Positions 38,461-49,007 of a stretch of DNA of 64,000 nucleotides are shown here, in pieces; within the stretch, counting starts at the first letter, position 1; the number at the start of each line of letters is the position of its first letter. This stretch comes from Rhizobium sp. 32-5/1 (lineage in GTDB: Bacteria; Pseudomonadota; Alphaproteobacteria; Rhizobiales; Rhizobiaceae). The notes under the pieces are model-generated. The model was not told where the DNA came from, searched no databases, and saw only the letters and a list, made by a program, of their open reading frames with translations. The DNA is taken from NCBI RefSeq assembly GCF_029537235.1, contig NZ_CP120639.1, forward strand, positions 186,001-250,000, in the 5' to 3' direction. A program made the translations under genes and the position numbers.

Positions 38461-39116
38461 TCCAGCTTGAGAACGCCACTAAGTTCGTCCGCATAAAGGG
38501 CGTCAAGAAAACCATAATCAACGATGTCTCGCTGACCATTCCTCGCGGCAAGAGCATCGCTTTACTCGGACGCAATGGCGCCGGCAAGTCAACTCTGCTG
38601 CAGATTATCGCAGGGACGCTTGACTTGGACGGCGGGCGCGTCGTTCGTAGGGGTAAGGTGTCTTGGCCGTTGGGTTTTGGGGGTGGCTTCCAGGGCAACC
38701 TCTCCGGCGAACAGAACGTTCGGTTTGTTGCGAGGATCTACGGTGTGGATACCAAAGAACTGATCGACTACGTGGCGGAATTTTCGGAACTAGGTGAGTT
38801 CTTCAGAGCGCCTGTTCGCACTTATTCCTCTGGCATGAAGGCTAGGCTTGCCTTTGGTGTTAGCATGGGTGTCAAGTTCGATTATTATTTGGTGGATGAA
38901 ATCACTGCCGTCGGCGACACAAACTTCAAACGCAAGTCCCAAAAGGTCTTTAAGGAACGATTAAGCAATTCTGATGTGGTGATGGTCTCTCACAGTTCCT
39001 CCACGTTACGCGATTATTGCGAGACCGGCGTTGTGCTGGAAGAAGGCACGCTTACGTATTATGATAAGCTCGACGAAGCGATCGCCGCGCATGAAGGCAA
39101 TCTTAAAAGGCGTTAA
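38457..39116 (+). CDS. kpsT: Capsule export ABC ATP-binding protein (KpsT type)
   Basis: A 219-residue ATPase with Walker A GRNGAGKST (about residues 38-46), signature-like TYSSGMKARLAFG, Walker B YYLVDEITAVGD and switch His in VMVSHSSSTLRDYC. The YSSGM and DExTAVGD motifs distinguish polysaccharide exporters from importers. The start overlaps the kpsM stop by four bases and the stop is two bases before kpsE. The gene is intact. Confidence 0.95.
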   Translation: MIQLENATKFVRIKGVKKTIINDVSLTIPRGKSIALLGRNGAGKSTLLQIIAGTLDLDGGRVVRRGKVSWPLGFGGGFQGNLSGEQNVRFVARIYGVDTKELIDYVAEFSELGEFFRAPVRTYSSGMKARLAFGVSMGVKFDYYLVDEITAVGDTNFKRKSQKVFKERLSNSDVVMVSHSSSTLRDYCETGVVLEEGTLTYYDKLDEAIAAHEGNLKRR

Positions 39117-39118
39117 CA

Positions 39119-40443
39119 GTGACGGAAATGGCATCAAGAACAAGCACGGTCGATCTTGTATCACAGCGTAGAGACCGCCCAGCGGCTCAATCTTCGGCAC
39201 CGCGAAATCTTCGCTTGCTTAAGGCTTTGCTGGAAACGCCGGCTGTGGGAAAAACTTCGCAGCCCGAACATTCGCCTGAAATAGGTGTCGGGCTCGAACC
39301 GAAGCGTGGCTGGATCAGCCGGCTCAAGACACGGCACACCGTGATCGGAGCCGCCTTTTTAGCGCTCGTAGCCGTTCCATCCACGGGGACCTCGCTTTAT
39401 ATGGCTTTCGTTGCTGCCGACCAGTATCATAGCTCAGTGTCGTTCTCGGTTCGAAGTATCGATTCGGCGCAGCCTGCAGATCTTCTCGGGATGTTCTCGC
39501 AGTCATCGACCGGAAACACTGTATCCGATTCCTATGTGCTGCTCGACTACATCCTGAGCGAGCGCATGGTTCAGATGGTCGATGAGGCCTTCGGTCTCGA
39601 AACGATTTTGCGCCGCGCGGCGGCGACTTTTTCTTTGGTCTCGAACGAGATCAGCCGGTCGAAAATCAACTCGATTATTGGCGCAGCATGGTGACGGTCA
39701 ATTTTGACCACACCTCCGGCATTATGAACTTACAGATAAAGGCGTTTGTTCCGGAGACGGCTCAGAAGGTGGCTAATTTTGTTGTGATGCAAAGCGAAAA
39801 GCTAATCAATGAGCTCTCGATCAGCGCTCGAGACGAAACGCTTCGCGTTGCTCAGTCGGAAGTTGCATCTTCCGAAATCCGGCTTTATGGGAGCCGCGCC
39901 GCGCTGAGAAACTACCGGGACGAATCGCAGGAGGCAGACCCGGTTGAAGGCGCTAAACTCGCAGCTCAACTCGTGGGGTCGCTGGAAACGCAACTAGTTC
40001 AATTGAAGACCGAACTTTCGACCGCTCTTACCCAGATGGGTGAAAACACGCCGCGTGTCCGGGTTATGCGGTCGAAGATTGCAAGCTTAGAAGAGCAGTT
40101 AAAGCACGAGCGGCAGCGGTTCGGTAGGGGCACGACCATCAAGCAGGGCCGTAACGCTGTGCAGTTCGCTGATGTCGCCGGTCGTATCCAGGAGTATGAA
40201 GGCCTGCAGACGCAGAACGAGTTTGCGGAGCGCGCGTATACGTCATCTCTGGTGGCGCTAGAGAAGGCACGTGTTGATGCAGCTGCTAAGCAGCGTTATC
40301 TCGCCGTCTTTATAAAGCCGACCCTGTCGGAGTTTGCCCAATACCCTCACCGCATCATGACCTCTCTTCTGGTTCTCTTGGGATCGGTTCTGACGTGGGG
40401 CATACTCGTAATGGGCTATTACAACATCCGCGACAGAAACTGA
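39119..40443 (+). pseudogene. kpsE: Capsule export inner-membrane/periplasmic protein (KpsE, Wzz/PCP-3 type), frameshifted
   Basis: KpsE links the inner-membrane exporter to the outer-membrane channel. The product has a cytoplasmic N-terminal tail, one helix near residues 80-100 (IGAAFLALVAVPSTGTSLYM), a periplasmic coiled coil (SLETQLVQLKTELSTALTQM) and a C-terminal helix (TSLLVLLGSVLTWGILVMGY). The frame breaks at a T4 run (39606-39609): restoring one T turns ILRRAAATFS into IFAPRGGDFFFGLERDQPVE and joins DYWRSMVTVNFDHTSG, a conserved block of the family. Full length would be about 441 residues. Confidence 0.9.
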
Positions 40444-40737
40444 TGGGAAGCCGACGGGTTTTCGGCACGGCAGATACCCCTGGGACGGCAACTTTGGCAC
40501 CGATCGCGATAAAAGCGACACTTTTTCGGGACAATTTCGGGCGTGAATTTAAAGTCGATTTACGCAATCGCTGTTCTACAGATAGCCTGCTCTCCATCGG
40601 TATAAAAGGCCGTGCCAACTCCATTTGCCTGAGCGGTATGTAAAGAATGGATTTCTTCTCTCACTCATCTCCGCTTGTAGCGACAACAAGGCGACCTAGA
40701 CCTTTTAACGATTTGCCATAATTCAAGGAGCCCGGGC
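40444..40737. other. Intergenic stretch, composition boundary
   Basis: No gene. AT content rises here and stays high to about 50.2 kb. AAGGAG at 40725-40730 is the ribosome binding site of the next gene. Confidence 0.5.
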
Positions 40738-41824
40738 GTGGGACTGGAAATACTGAATGCCGATAATATTTTATTTGTTCCAGCTTCGGAGAAATCTCAT
40801 CGACTGCTGATTGTGTTTTCGGCGGCAAACTCTCGAAATTTTACATTTTATAATTCTTGTGCCGGCCTCCAAACGAATATGCTCTTTATTCGGGACCCAC
40901 ACTTTAATCATTGGTTTCAAAATGGATTTATAAAAAATCGGACGATTGATGACTCAATCTTATTTCTAAGAGAACTTTGCTCTGAATATGATTACATCTC
41001 GACCTTCGGCTCATCTATGGGTGGGTACGCCGCATTACTATTCGGTGAAAAGTTGAACGCCGACCGCATTATAGCGATTGGCCCACAAACCACGTTGAAT
41101 CATAGTTATTCGAGGTCACCGAGAAGTAATGTTGTTTTACGCTATCCAAACTTGTCCTGTCTCGAACCATATTGCCCTAAAAGCAGGATACTAATTTTTG
41201 TTGGTATGCTTGATGGGGTTGACTTGCTCAACTCGATAAAAATAGATAATGCGACAGGAATGGATTTTTTACATTTATGATGGCGATCATTTCCTGCCAA
41301 AATCACTAGCGAACTCCGGGCACTTGCGTGGTTTACTTGAGTTTGCTTCTGATCCTAGTATAATCGAACCGAATCTTTCAGCGCTACATTATTTTAACAG
41401 GTTACCTTTTTCGACTGAGATTCGAGAGCTGTCTGTGATGACCACCGAACTATTACATGACAAAAAGGATTTTCACAAAGTCCGCTCGATAATAAATCCA
41501 TATCTGTTTGATCCAGAACTCCCACCGTCGATTATGTATAGTTATGCTGCGGCTGCTTTTAGAGATGGACTATTTGGTGTGTGCTACAAACATCTCCGGC
41601 CTATTGCATTGAAATTTCCACGCTGTGTTGAATTTAACATGCTTGCGGCGGAAGCAGCTCTCCGATGCGGTAAGGTTGATTTTGCGAAAGCTTGTGCAAA
41701 ACGCGTCCTAAGTGTGCGATCAAATAATAGAAGAGCGAGAGATATTTTTGAAGACGCTATCATCGCGCTTGGTTTGGCCGCAGATGTCTCCATAGCCGTT
41801 GGCTTGCCTGCTTTAGAGGAATAG
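40738..41824 (+). pseudogene. Alpha/beta-hydrolase-like protein of a polysaccharide cluster, frameshifted
   Basis: The start is GTG 40738, eight bases after AAGGAG. The N-terminal half reads HRLLIVFSAANSRNFTFYN and EYDYISTFGSSMGGYAALLF, whose GSSMGG resembles a nucleophile elbow; RIIAIGPQTTLNHSYS follows. The frame stops after ATGMDFLHL at a T6 run (41265-41270); with one T fewer it reads DFYIYDGDHFLPKSL, supplying the catalytic-type His, and continues to 41824 with a helical, TPR-like tail. Proteins of this look occur in capsule and exopolysaccharide loci of alpha-proteobacteria. The substrate is unknown. Confidence 0.7.
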
Positions 41825-42155
41825 GATCTTTTGGCAGCGTGTACGCCTCATCGCTGAATACCACTCTCGGGTTTCAGAATGGCGATGAAACTCAATCTCG
41901 GATGCAAACGGGAGGTTTGACATTGGAGCAGCGATTCCATTACAGGCATATATTGAGGCAAAAGATCTCGGCGTCCGGCTCGACAGAGTAAGCGTGACGC
42001 TCATGAGCGTCATCTTCTGGAGGCGGTCCCTGTGAGTGATCGCTACGTTCGATGACGGGTGTTTAACGTTGCTGCATACGCCCCTTTCGCTTCTTTTTGT
42101 ATGAGATATCCAATGCTGCGTGTGTATGATCCGCGCGCATTAGAAGGTGACCAGA
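41825..42155. other. Intergenic stretch
   Basis: No supportable gene or motif in about 330 bases, apart from GAAGGTG (about 42142-42148), the ribosome binding site of the next gene. Confidence 0.4.
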
Positions 42156-42533
42156 ATGAACATAGAAGAACTTATTCTTAACCTTCATCGATCACGAGGA
42201 CCTGATCGATCGCTGGATGAGGAGATTGCGACCTTGATGGGCTATGTTCGACAGGTTGGCGGTCCGAATGGTGTAGAGCGCGTTGTCTGGCTTGAGCCAG
42301 ACGGAAAGCGGGAAGGCCGTATTCCAGTTTACACGAGATCGACTGAGCACGCTCGTGATCTCGCCGAAAGGCTCTTCCCAGGTCACGTAGGCGGCTGTAG
42401 TTGGGAGCCTCACATGGGAAGCGCCAGGGTTAACGAAGGGCCATTAATTCAAGCTGCGAACCCAGCGATCGCGCTTTGCATTGCCGTCCTAGTTGCTAAG
42501 CGAGATTTGGAACGATTGGGGACGCCTAAATGA
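42156..42533 (+). CDS. Small protein resembling phage ABA-sandwich domain, copy 1
   Basis: The 125-residue product starts at ATG 42156, eight bases after GAAGGTG. It has the layout of phage ABA-sandwich proteins: an opening GPDRSLDEEIATLMGY, a middle PVYTRSTEHARDLAERLFPG with a Trp in CSWEP, and a closing NPAIALCIAVLVAKRDLERL. Such proteins are common in prophages and of unknown function. Its stop overlaps the ATG of the next glycosyltransferase (ATGA), which is odd for a phage gene and suggests recruitment into the cluster. A close paralog lies at 59746-60117. Confidence 0.75.
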   Translation: MNIEELILNLHRSRGPDRSLDEEIATLMGYVRQVGGPNGVERVVWLEPDGKREGRIPVYTRSTEHARDLAERLFPGHVGGCSWEPHMGSARVNEGPLIQAANPAIALCIAVLVAKRDLERLGTPK

Positions 42534-43431
42534 GACTATCTTTGTTTTCCAGCATTTTTAACTCTTCGCCTGCGCCCGGCACGCAAGTTGAAGTGCCTCA
42601 GCGAAATAAGAAGGCCATAGTATCATGCATAACTGATAACTTCATCGGCCTAGGCGCGGCATTTGTTCAAAGCCTGATTGAGACTAACACTATACCTAAA
42701 GTTTGCGATCTAATTCTATTGACATGCCCCACATTCGCGCCTCTGTCCAAGCAGAATCGGACTGTCCTTCGGGAAATATTTCCTGCTGTTAAGTTTTTAA
42801 AAGTAGACACTTCGTTTCTTTCTGACGACTTGGTACGACGATGGTTTAAAGGCCAGCTGGTCAAGGAGAAGATAGATGCATCCCTCCCGAATAAGCGGAG
42901 CGTATATCTAAAACTTCATGTGCTTCGGATGACGAACTACGGATCTATTCTATGGCTTGATTCTGATATGATTGTCCTGCGCAGTATTGCGGGGATCTTC
43001 AGAGTACCTGCGGAGCTCAGCGTTGTTCCGGTCGGCCCCCCAGAGCGGAATTTGGCATCGACTACGGCCCATCAAAAAGACAATTCAACTCTGGCGTGAT
43101 GCTGATTAAACAGAAATACATTTCGAATGAGTGGTTTGATAGAGCTATAGATCTTTTACATGAAAAGACACACACGTCTGTCCAGGATCAATCTCTACTC
43201 AACCATTTATGGCGCGATGAAAACAAGCTTTTTCTCCCGCACACATACAATTGGAAAGTGCCGCCGGATCTAACGGATGAGGTGGGTGAAAAGGCGATGT
43301 CAGATGCGCGCGTCGTACATTTCGTAGGCCCTGTAAAATTCAAGCTTGCACGGATGTCCGAGAACGTTCTAGTTGCCAAATTTCACGAATTGCGCGAAGC
43401 GGCAGGTGCACCGATTAGAATTGGTCGCTGA
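42530..43431 (+). pseudogene. Glycosyltransferase family 8-like, frameshifted
   Basis: The nucleotide-sugar/metal motif is the DxD in GSILWLDSDMIVLRSI. The N-terminal region (KKAIVSCITDNFIGLGAAFV) is a typical GT-A strand, and the tail carries ARVVHFVGPVKF, a GT8 metal-binding-like His. The frame is lost at a T3 run (43051-43053): restoring one T replaces NLASTTAHQ with NFGIDYGPSKRQFNSGVMLI and joins the second half. Repaired length is about 300 residues. It likely adds one sugar of the surface polysaccharide. Confidence 0.85.
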
Positions 43432-43825
43432 GCTTTAACCTGGCTCAGGTGCAACGCTATTGGAAAATTTAACAGTGACGGCTATGATGGAATGACAAAA
43501 AACTGCAACCGCTGCATCTGTACCCTTCACGCTAAAATGAACATTTCGAGCTGCTCGTAGCATTGGCCGAGTCGGTTCCAGCTCGATGCGAGCAAGCGGA
43601 AAAAGGACATCGAGAGACATGTTCAACCCCTTTTCCAGCGAAATTGTGTTTCAGTTCGGGCTACCGCGCCAATTTTCTAAATTCGTTTCTTTGACATGAA
43701 CTTAGTAGATTTGCGCCGAGTACACTTTTACGGAAGAAAATTGAGGCACAGCTCCTTTGGTTGACAGCGAAAACTGGCGGTAGTTGCTCAAGCTTTCAAA
43801 CCAAACCTAGCAGAATGAGGTTTCA
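43432..43825. other. Intergenic stretch upstream of small gene and glycosyltransferase
   Basis: No supportable gene. It probably contains the promoter of the 43826-45150 pair. GAGG sits about 10 bases before the GTG at 43826. Confidence 0.4.
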
Positions 43826-44077
43826 GTGAAACTCTTGAAAAAGCTTGATAAACAAGCAGGTCTGACCCTGAGATGGGGGGCTGATCTCATCACTGGCAAC
43901 TACTTCAAACGAATAGAGGTAAAACTCGGTTCGGTCGAACAGCAGTTGTCACAAATCAACAAGGCCTTAATGTATCGCGAAGACAGCGAAATTAAATCGC
44001 TAGTTCTCGCCATGTTCGACGAACAACAAGAGCGGATTTTGCGCGAATTCAATGCCAAGATGGAAAAACCAAATTGA
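43826..44077 (+). CDS. Small hypothetical protein coupled to a glycosyltransferase
   Basis: An 83-residue product from GTG 43826, preceded by GAGG. It is rich in Lys, Glu, Leu and Gln with a heptad pattern (VEQQLSQINKALMYREDSEI), so it is likely a short coiled coil. There is no signal peptide or catalytic motif. The stop overlaps the TTG start of the next gene (TTGA), a sign that the two are translated together. The function is unknown; a scaffold or partner of the glycosyltransferase is possible. Confidence 0.65.
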   Translation: MKLLKKLDKQAGLTLRWGADLITGNYFKRIEVKLGSVEQQLSQINKALMYREDSEIKSLVLAMFDEQQERILREFNAKMEKPN

Positions 44078-45150
44078 AAATACTATTGCCGTTCCAAGAG
44101 GACTCGTCTCTAATATTTGCGGGCAAGGTCTTCCCAAAACTGAAAATGCGCGGTTTTGAACCAGAATTACTTCATATTGTCGACAGGAACGGGAAGGACG
44201 CAGTGTCTGATCGACAACTTTCGCAGAACATCGGATCGGCTGCCGTCCAGCAAATTGACATGGAATCATTTCCCGATTTTGATCGCCTTTCCGATTATCG
44301 AGGGGTGATAGTTTCACGCGTAATTGCTCCGATGCGCACGATGCTAAGTACACCTTGGTATAAATCTCGTACGGATCGTCCCTGTTTTCTCGCGTTTCAA
44401 CCTGGTCTTGAATTTACTCCTTCTCGTGGTTTTACGAACCGCGCTGCATTTGATGCAATCTTTTTAAATAAGCAGCGACATGTGCATCTGTTTGAAGAGC
44501 AACATCCCACGAAGGACTGGCGATACGTGACCTGGGGGCACCCGTATTTTTCTCTGCCGTCGCAGTGGTACGATAAAGACGAGAGCCGCCGCAATATTTA
44601 CTTCTTTGCTCAGGCAATCAGTCCGAAGTCGGTTCGTTCTCGCCAACATATCGTGCACGTACTTGCATCAATTGCTCGGGCTAACCCGGATCGTACTGTT
44701 TTCGTTAAGCTCAGGCACCTGCCAAGTGAAAACGTAAACCACGTTCACCGGGAAGAATTCGACTATCCTGCCTTGATGGAACAGCTGGCCGAGCCCCTGC
44801 CGCCGAACCTTAAAACGACAGACTGCTCCATGTCTGAAGCATTGGAAGATGCCGCAGCCGCCATTACTTGTACCTCAACCGCTGCGATGGACTCTATAAG
44901 TGCAGGCGTTCCGACCGCGGTCTACCTCGATTACGTGGACTTCATTTCAGATCCACTTCGCGACCCTATGCGTAGCGAATTCGAAACGAGCGGTGTCGTG
45001 ACCCGATTACACGATCTTTTGAACTTGCGTCTGTCACTACCCAACGATGGTTGGCTGTCTGTCCGCTTCAGAGATGACTCTTTGTATGATGAAATATCTG
45101 CTGTTATTGCCGCGTTTAAAGATAGGAGAGAGCTTGCTCGACCAGCCTGA
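44074..45150 (+). CDS. Putative GT-B-like glycosyltransferase of a surface polysaccharide (DUF6716-like)
   Basis: A 358-residue protein from TTG 44074. It resembles the group of capsule-type putative transferases whose C-terminal half carries a conserved ITCTSTAAMDSISAGVPTAVY block, comparable with the donor-binding region of GT-B enzymes, and earlier FVKLRHLPSENVNH. No membrane segment. A related protein lies at 49008-50208 (TISSTVAAEAISAKIPTAII). Proteins of this look often occur beside nonulosonic acid genes, as here. Confidence 0.65.
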   Translation: MKILLPFQEDSSLIFAGKVFPKLKMRGFEPELLHIVDRNGKDAVSDRQLSQNIGSAAVQQIDMESFPDFDRLSDYRGVIVSRVIAPMRTMLSTPWYKSRTDRPCFLAFQPGLEFTPSRGFTNRAAFDAIFLNKQRHVHLFEEQHPTKDWRYVTWGHPYFSLPSQWYDKDESRRNIYFFAQAISPKSVRSRQHIVHVLASIARANPDRTVFVKLRHLPSENVNHVHREEFDYPALMEQLAEPLPPNLKTTDCSMSEALEDAAAAITCTSTAAMDSISAGVPTAVYLDYVDFISDPLRDPMRSEFETSGVVTRLHDLLNLRLSLPNDGWLSVRFRDDSLYDEISAVIAAFKDRRELARPA

Positions 45151-45268
45151 ACACGGACCTGCAAAATCCGCTGACCGGACGCTCACGGACAAACTGAGCC
45201 ACTCTCCTCAAGAAGCACGAAACTTCTTCAACTTCTGCGTATACCATCCAATATGAAAGGGAAACGCT

Positions 45269-46006
45269 TTAAAGAGCGAGTTCTTCGAGACCGATGTAGT
45301 TTCTCTCGAACGCCACCGCCCATTTTTTAACTTGACGTATTGGCGGATTACTCTCTTCGATAGCCGCTAAGCAACCTTCAACGTCAGAATAATCTGGAAT
45401 CTTTCCTCCTAGCGACGAGATATCCCGATCCCACCAGCTAGTGACAATCAAGCGTTCAATAACGCCCGTAGAGAACCGATATTTGATAACTCTCGCTGGA
45501 ACACCGACAACAATCGCATATGGCGGCACGTCACTTACGACCACCGCATGTGCTCCAATAACGGCACCATCACCGATCCTAACACCTCCTCTTATGAATG
45601 CGCCATCACCAATCCAAACGTCGTTCCCGATACGTGTTGGTGGGTAGTCGATTTTTGGTACACGGGTAGGCAGAATCTTTCTGATGTACGGATCTTGGTC
45701 AAATCCTGCTGCACTTCCAAAACTTACCGGATGCGTGGTCAAATTTCCAACAGGATGCTCTGTCAAACCTACACTAACCCGTCGAGCGATTGAGCAGAAC
45801 CTGCCAATAGTTGCACTCCTGATTTCACTTTGTCGCCCAACATATGAATACTGGCCAATAGACACTTTACCATTCAAAGTAACTCCCCGAAGTGCAATGG
45901 GCGCCTCCAACTCAAGGCGCTTTGGTAGTCCTCCAGTTAAGCTGACGTCACAATTGTACCCAGAAAGATACTTTGAAAATTCCTGAAGAGAGTCAAACTG
46001 AATCAT
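45269..46006 (-). CDS. Left-handed beta-helix acyltransferase (CatB/WbbJ type)
   Basis: The 245-residue protein has hexapeptide repeats in two blocks: [20 protein letters not shown] and [20 protein letters not shown]. It also has the [14 protein letters not shown] active-site loop with catalytic-type His and the closing [13 protein letters not shown] typical of xenobiotic/saccharide O-acetyltransferases. It probably adds acetyl groups to the polysaccharide or to a sugar precursor. It is read opposite to the upstream glycosyltransferases. Confidence 0.9.
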   Translation of the reverse strand: MIQFDSLQEFSKYLSGYNCDVSLTGGLPKRLELEAPIALRGVTLNGKVSIGQYSYVGRQSEIRSATIGRFCSIARRVSVGLTEHPVGNLTTHPVSFGSAAGFDQDPYIRKILPTRVPKIDYPPTRIGNDVWIGDGAFIRGGVRIGDGAVIGAHAVVVSDVPPYAIVVGVPARVIKYRFSTGVIERLIVTSWWDRDISSLGGKIPDYSDVEGCLAAIEESNPPIRQVKKWAVAFERNYIGLEELAL

Positions 46007-46035
46007 TGGTTCAACGCAGAACTCTATAATGCATG

Positions 46036-47061
46036 TTAAAGCCCCATTTGCTGATAAATCAGCTTTTCGATCTGCGCTGGATTCGCATTATGTTTACTAT
46101 AGGCTTTTTGCAGCGCCAGATTGTAACGCGCTTGCCACTCTCTGCGCATTGTCTCGATCAAAAGGAAAAGTGATTTCTCGCCGAACTCATACGACAATTG
46201 ATGCCACAATTCATCAATTGCAAGATAACTCTCTTCAGACTTTCTGACTTTAGCGTTCCAGGGCTTTTCGCCCACATAATGGAATACACAAATATCTTCC
46301 TCTTCCAGCCATCGCTTGATTGCATCAAGGTTCCCAACGTCACGGTTATGTCGGTTCATGTCGTGCAGCAGCATCCGTTTCGTATAGTTGAAGCGCGACG
46401 GCAAATACCCGAGAAATTCGTTTCTGAGAAGCATATTTAAAATTGCTTGATCAGCTTTCCCAGTGCCTGGCCGGGGTACGCGTCCACCGAGGTGCGACAC
46501 CATACGATCGAACTCAAAACCTTTAATGAAGACCTCATTTAAAACCATCACTCCGGTGTTCACAAACCGCTGAGGTGATCCCGTCTCCGCGTGGGTCGCA
46601 CGGACCGCAGAGAAAGGTGACGTGGCATGCAACAATGGCTCAAGCGAACCACAAATAACAATGTCACTGTCGAGCGCAATTATTCGTTTGAACGACTTCC
46701 AGCGCAAAATTTCAAGAACTGCGAAAGCTGGAAATAGGCGATCTGGAGTTCCAATGACATTGGTTGCATAATGATACAAAGGCGCCATTGCAATTTCAGA
46801 CGTTGATACAAAGAAAACATTCTTGCAATGGTCAAAAATTACTTGCTTGCTGAATGTGGAAAGCGGTTTAATATTGCTCTCCACTACTATAACTGGAAAA
46901 TCCCATCCGGGATTGTGCTTTCGCAGAGAGCGCTCCATCAAGACGAAGCCGGCTGCGAAGTCATCGCTCACAACCGAACAAATCACAGTTGGATGTTCTG
47001 CTGCTATTCTATCAATCTCTAATTGCTGTGCAGCCATGGCTCCAGTATCAAAATGCGTCAT
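46036..47061 (-). CDS. Glycosyltransferase family 8-like protein
   Basis: A 341-residue GT-A-type enzyme. The first strand is [21 protein letters not shown]; the metal/nucleotide DxD motif is [13 protein letters not shown]; a [15 protein letters not shown] block and the C-terminal [12 protein letters not shown] with its metal-binding-type His are typical of GT8. Its ATG overlaps the end of the DUF115 gene by 14 bases, so they share a transcript. It likely transfers glucose, galactose or a uronic acid onto the growing glycan. Confidence 0.85.
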   Translation of the reverse strand: MTHFDTGAMAAQQLEIDRIAAEHPTVICSVVSDDFAAGFVLMERSLRKHNPGWDFPVIVVESNIKPLSTFSKQVIFDHCKNVFFVSTSEIAMAPLYHYATNVIGTPDRLFPAFAVLEILRWKSFKRIIALDSDIVICGSLEPLLHATSPFSAVRATHAETGSPQRFVNTGVMVLNEVFIKGFEFDRMVSHLGGRVPRPGTGKADQAILNMLLRNEFLGYLPSRFNYTKRMLLHDMNRHNRDVGNLDAIKRWLEEEDICVFHYVGEKPWNAKVRKSEESYLAIDELWHQLSYEFGEKSLFLLIETMRREWQARYNLALQKAYSKHNANPAQIEKLIYQQMGL

Positions 47062-48882
47062 GACTTACACTCATAACTTGCGACCCGACAACATCCTCAA
47101 ATCGAGCCCGAGGAAATACCTCAAGCCGACCGCCATCTGTACAATTTATGATCTTTATTCCTTCGTGTTCAAATCTCTTGCGAACTACTTCATAAGTTTT
47201 GAAGATCGGGCCATCATCTGCCCAGACACGCATCAATCCTTCGTATGAAGTCGTCGTAGTTTTGTGCTGCGAAAAGTCATAGAAGTACGACTTTGGGGAG
47301 TCTGGAGCGCTTAACCCATAATCACAGTCACACCCAACCAAGTAGATTTCTGAAATACCCATATAGTGCGCAAGTGGCAGGCAGAAGGTAACGATTCCAG
47401 TGTATCCGTCATCCATTGGCATGGTTAGATCAAGATTGATATCCCCCCGGATATCCACCTGATACTTGGGGCGATCAAAAAGCAGGAAATCGCACTCATT
47501 GGGAGAGAAGACGCCATCTCTTAACAGCTGATCTCTAAAGGGGTAGGATAGAAACTTATGCGACCCCGCTCCTTTTGCCTTCATCTGGGACAACCAATCC
47601 GGATTTGCCATCGGGTTCTTCACCCCCATCCACCAAACATTTCGTGGGACGAGACGCAGTAATAGTCTGGATTTATTGCACTGAAATTCGGGTGGTTAAT
47701 AAACCAGTTGGTCGCAAAAGTAATTTCGTCTTTTAAAAGCGTAAGATCTTGTCCGTTTATAGAGGGACCATTTCCAATTATAAAAGCACGCTTACCAGCA
47801 TGACAGTTGCGAAACTTCGTTAGGCTCTTGTATGCGCCAGATTGAAGATATTCATGTCGTTTAGCGGAACGCACTTTTTCAACAGCTGGCATAGAAATTT
47901 CATGAACAATCTTGCTGTCGACCTGTTGAGATGATTCAATATAATCATTTGCTGCTCCGGTGATGTTCTGCCGCTGATTTAGTCCACTAGACATAAGTAC
48001 CTGTAGCGACCGAACGCCAAAGGCATTCCTACCGGTTCCTATTCTTTGACTCGATTTTGCGTTGACAGAATTTAGAGCGATCAATTCAATTTCAACTGGA
48101 CCCGCACCAAGAGAAAGACTTGCCTCCAACAGAACTTGTATCCAGCCACCAGCGAGGCTGCGTATTACAATGTCGCGTTTTCCCAGATCGTATACGCTAT
48201 TAAAATGTGCATACTTCAAGCTGTGAAGATCGATATTTACTTCAGATATATTTTCTGGAGCATCAATTTGACGAATGCGAATGCGAACAGAACGCGTTGT
48301 TTGAGGCTTAATTTCAAGCCGGAGGCCTCGAAATCCGGTTGCGCTTGTTTCAAGGACCGGAAATATTAAACTATGGACACCATTGTCTGTGTTCTCCTGA
48401 AGAACTGCTTGGGCCCGAGATTTATCGTCGGAAGTCTGATCAAAAATAAGTTTTCCACGCAAAGCTCGAACTTTGGTAGTTTCTGTGATTTGTACATTGA
48501 TTTTTGAAAGTGTTTCGACGGCTTGCCCTGTAACAATTCGAGTAATGGTTTCGCTAAACAACGAAGAATGATGCTTTGCTTCCACAAGATCTCGAATTGT
48601 ACTTTTGGAAAGTACAGGATTTGCAATAATTTCGGCTAGTAGATTATATATATTATCAAATTGACGACCTTGTTGTTCGTTCATTCTGAAGAGAATTGTA
48701 GCAAGAGACGTAAGGTCACTACCGATGCTGTTTTGCTTGTTATCGATGGCGACTAACTGAATCGCGTTGAGTCTGCTTACCTCGGAAGAAAGATGTTCAT
48801 TCCGCTCTATTAAATCACCGATTGTCCGCTCGTAACGAACAACATCTTTCATAAGTGATTCAATCTCTTGGTTCTCTAACAT
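47048..48882 (-). pseudogene. DUF115 (MptE/Maf-like) protein with long N-terminal region, frameshifted
   Basis: Two frames form one protein of about 610 residues. The N-terminal part begins with a coiled coil (VRYERTIGDLIERNEHLSSE), followed by a beta-rich region. The DUF115 core starts at CHAGKRAFIIGNGPSINGQD and TFATNWFINHPNFSAINPDY, and breaks after EMFGGWG at a C5 run on plus (47623-47627); one more base gives GGWGVKNPMANPDWLSQM and IYLVGCDCDYGLSA. DUF115 is the core of Maf proteins that transfer pseudaminic or legionaminic acid to flagellin in Campylobacter and relatives. Adjacent neuA and neuB make that comparison relevant. Confidence 0.8.
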
Positions 48883-49007
48883 AGTAGCTCCGTCTCAAAT
48901 CTAATTTTCTTAGAAGCGCTTGAAGGCGCTAAGCATATAATCAGCAAAACTTAGCCGAACGTATTGAATGCAAACGATGTGGTCTTCGTAACGATCTTGT
49001 GCTGGAA

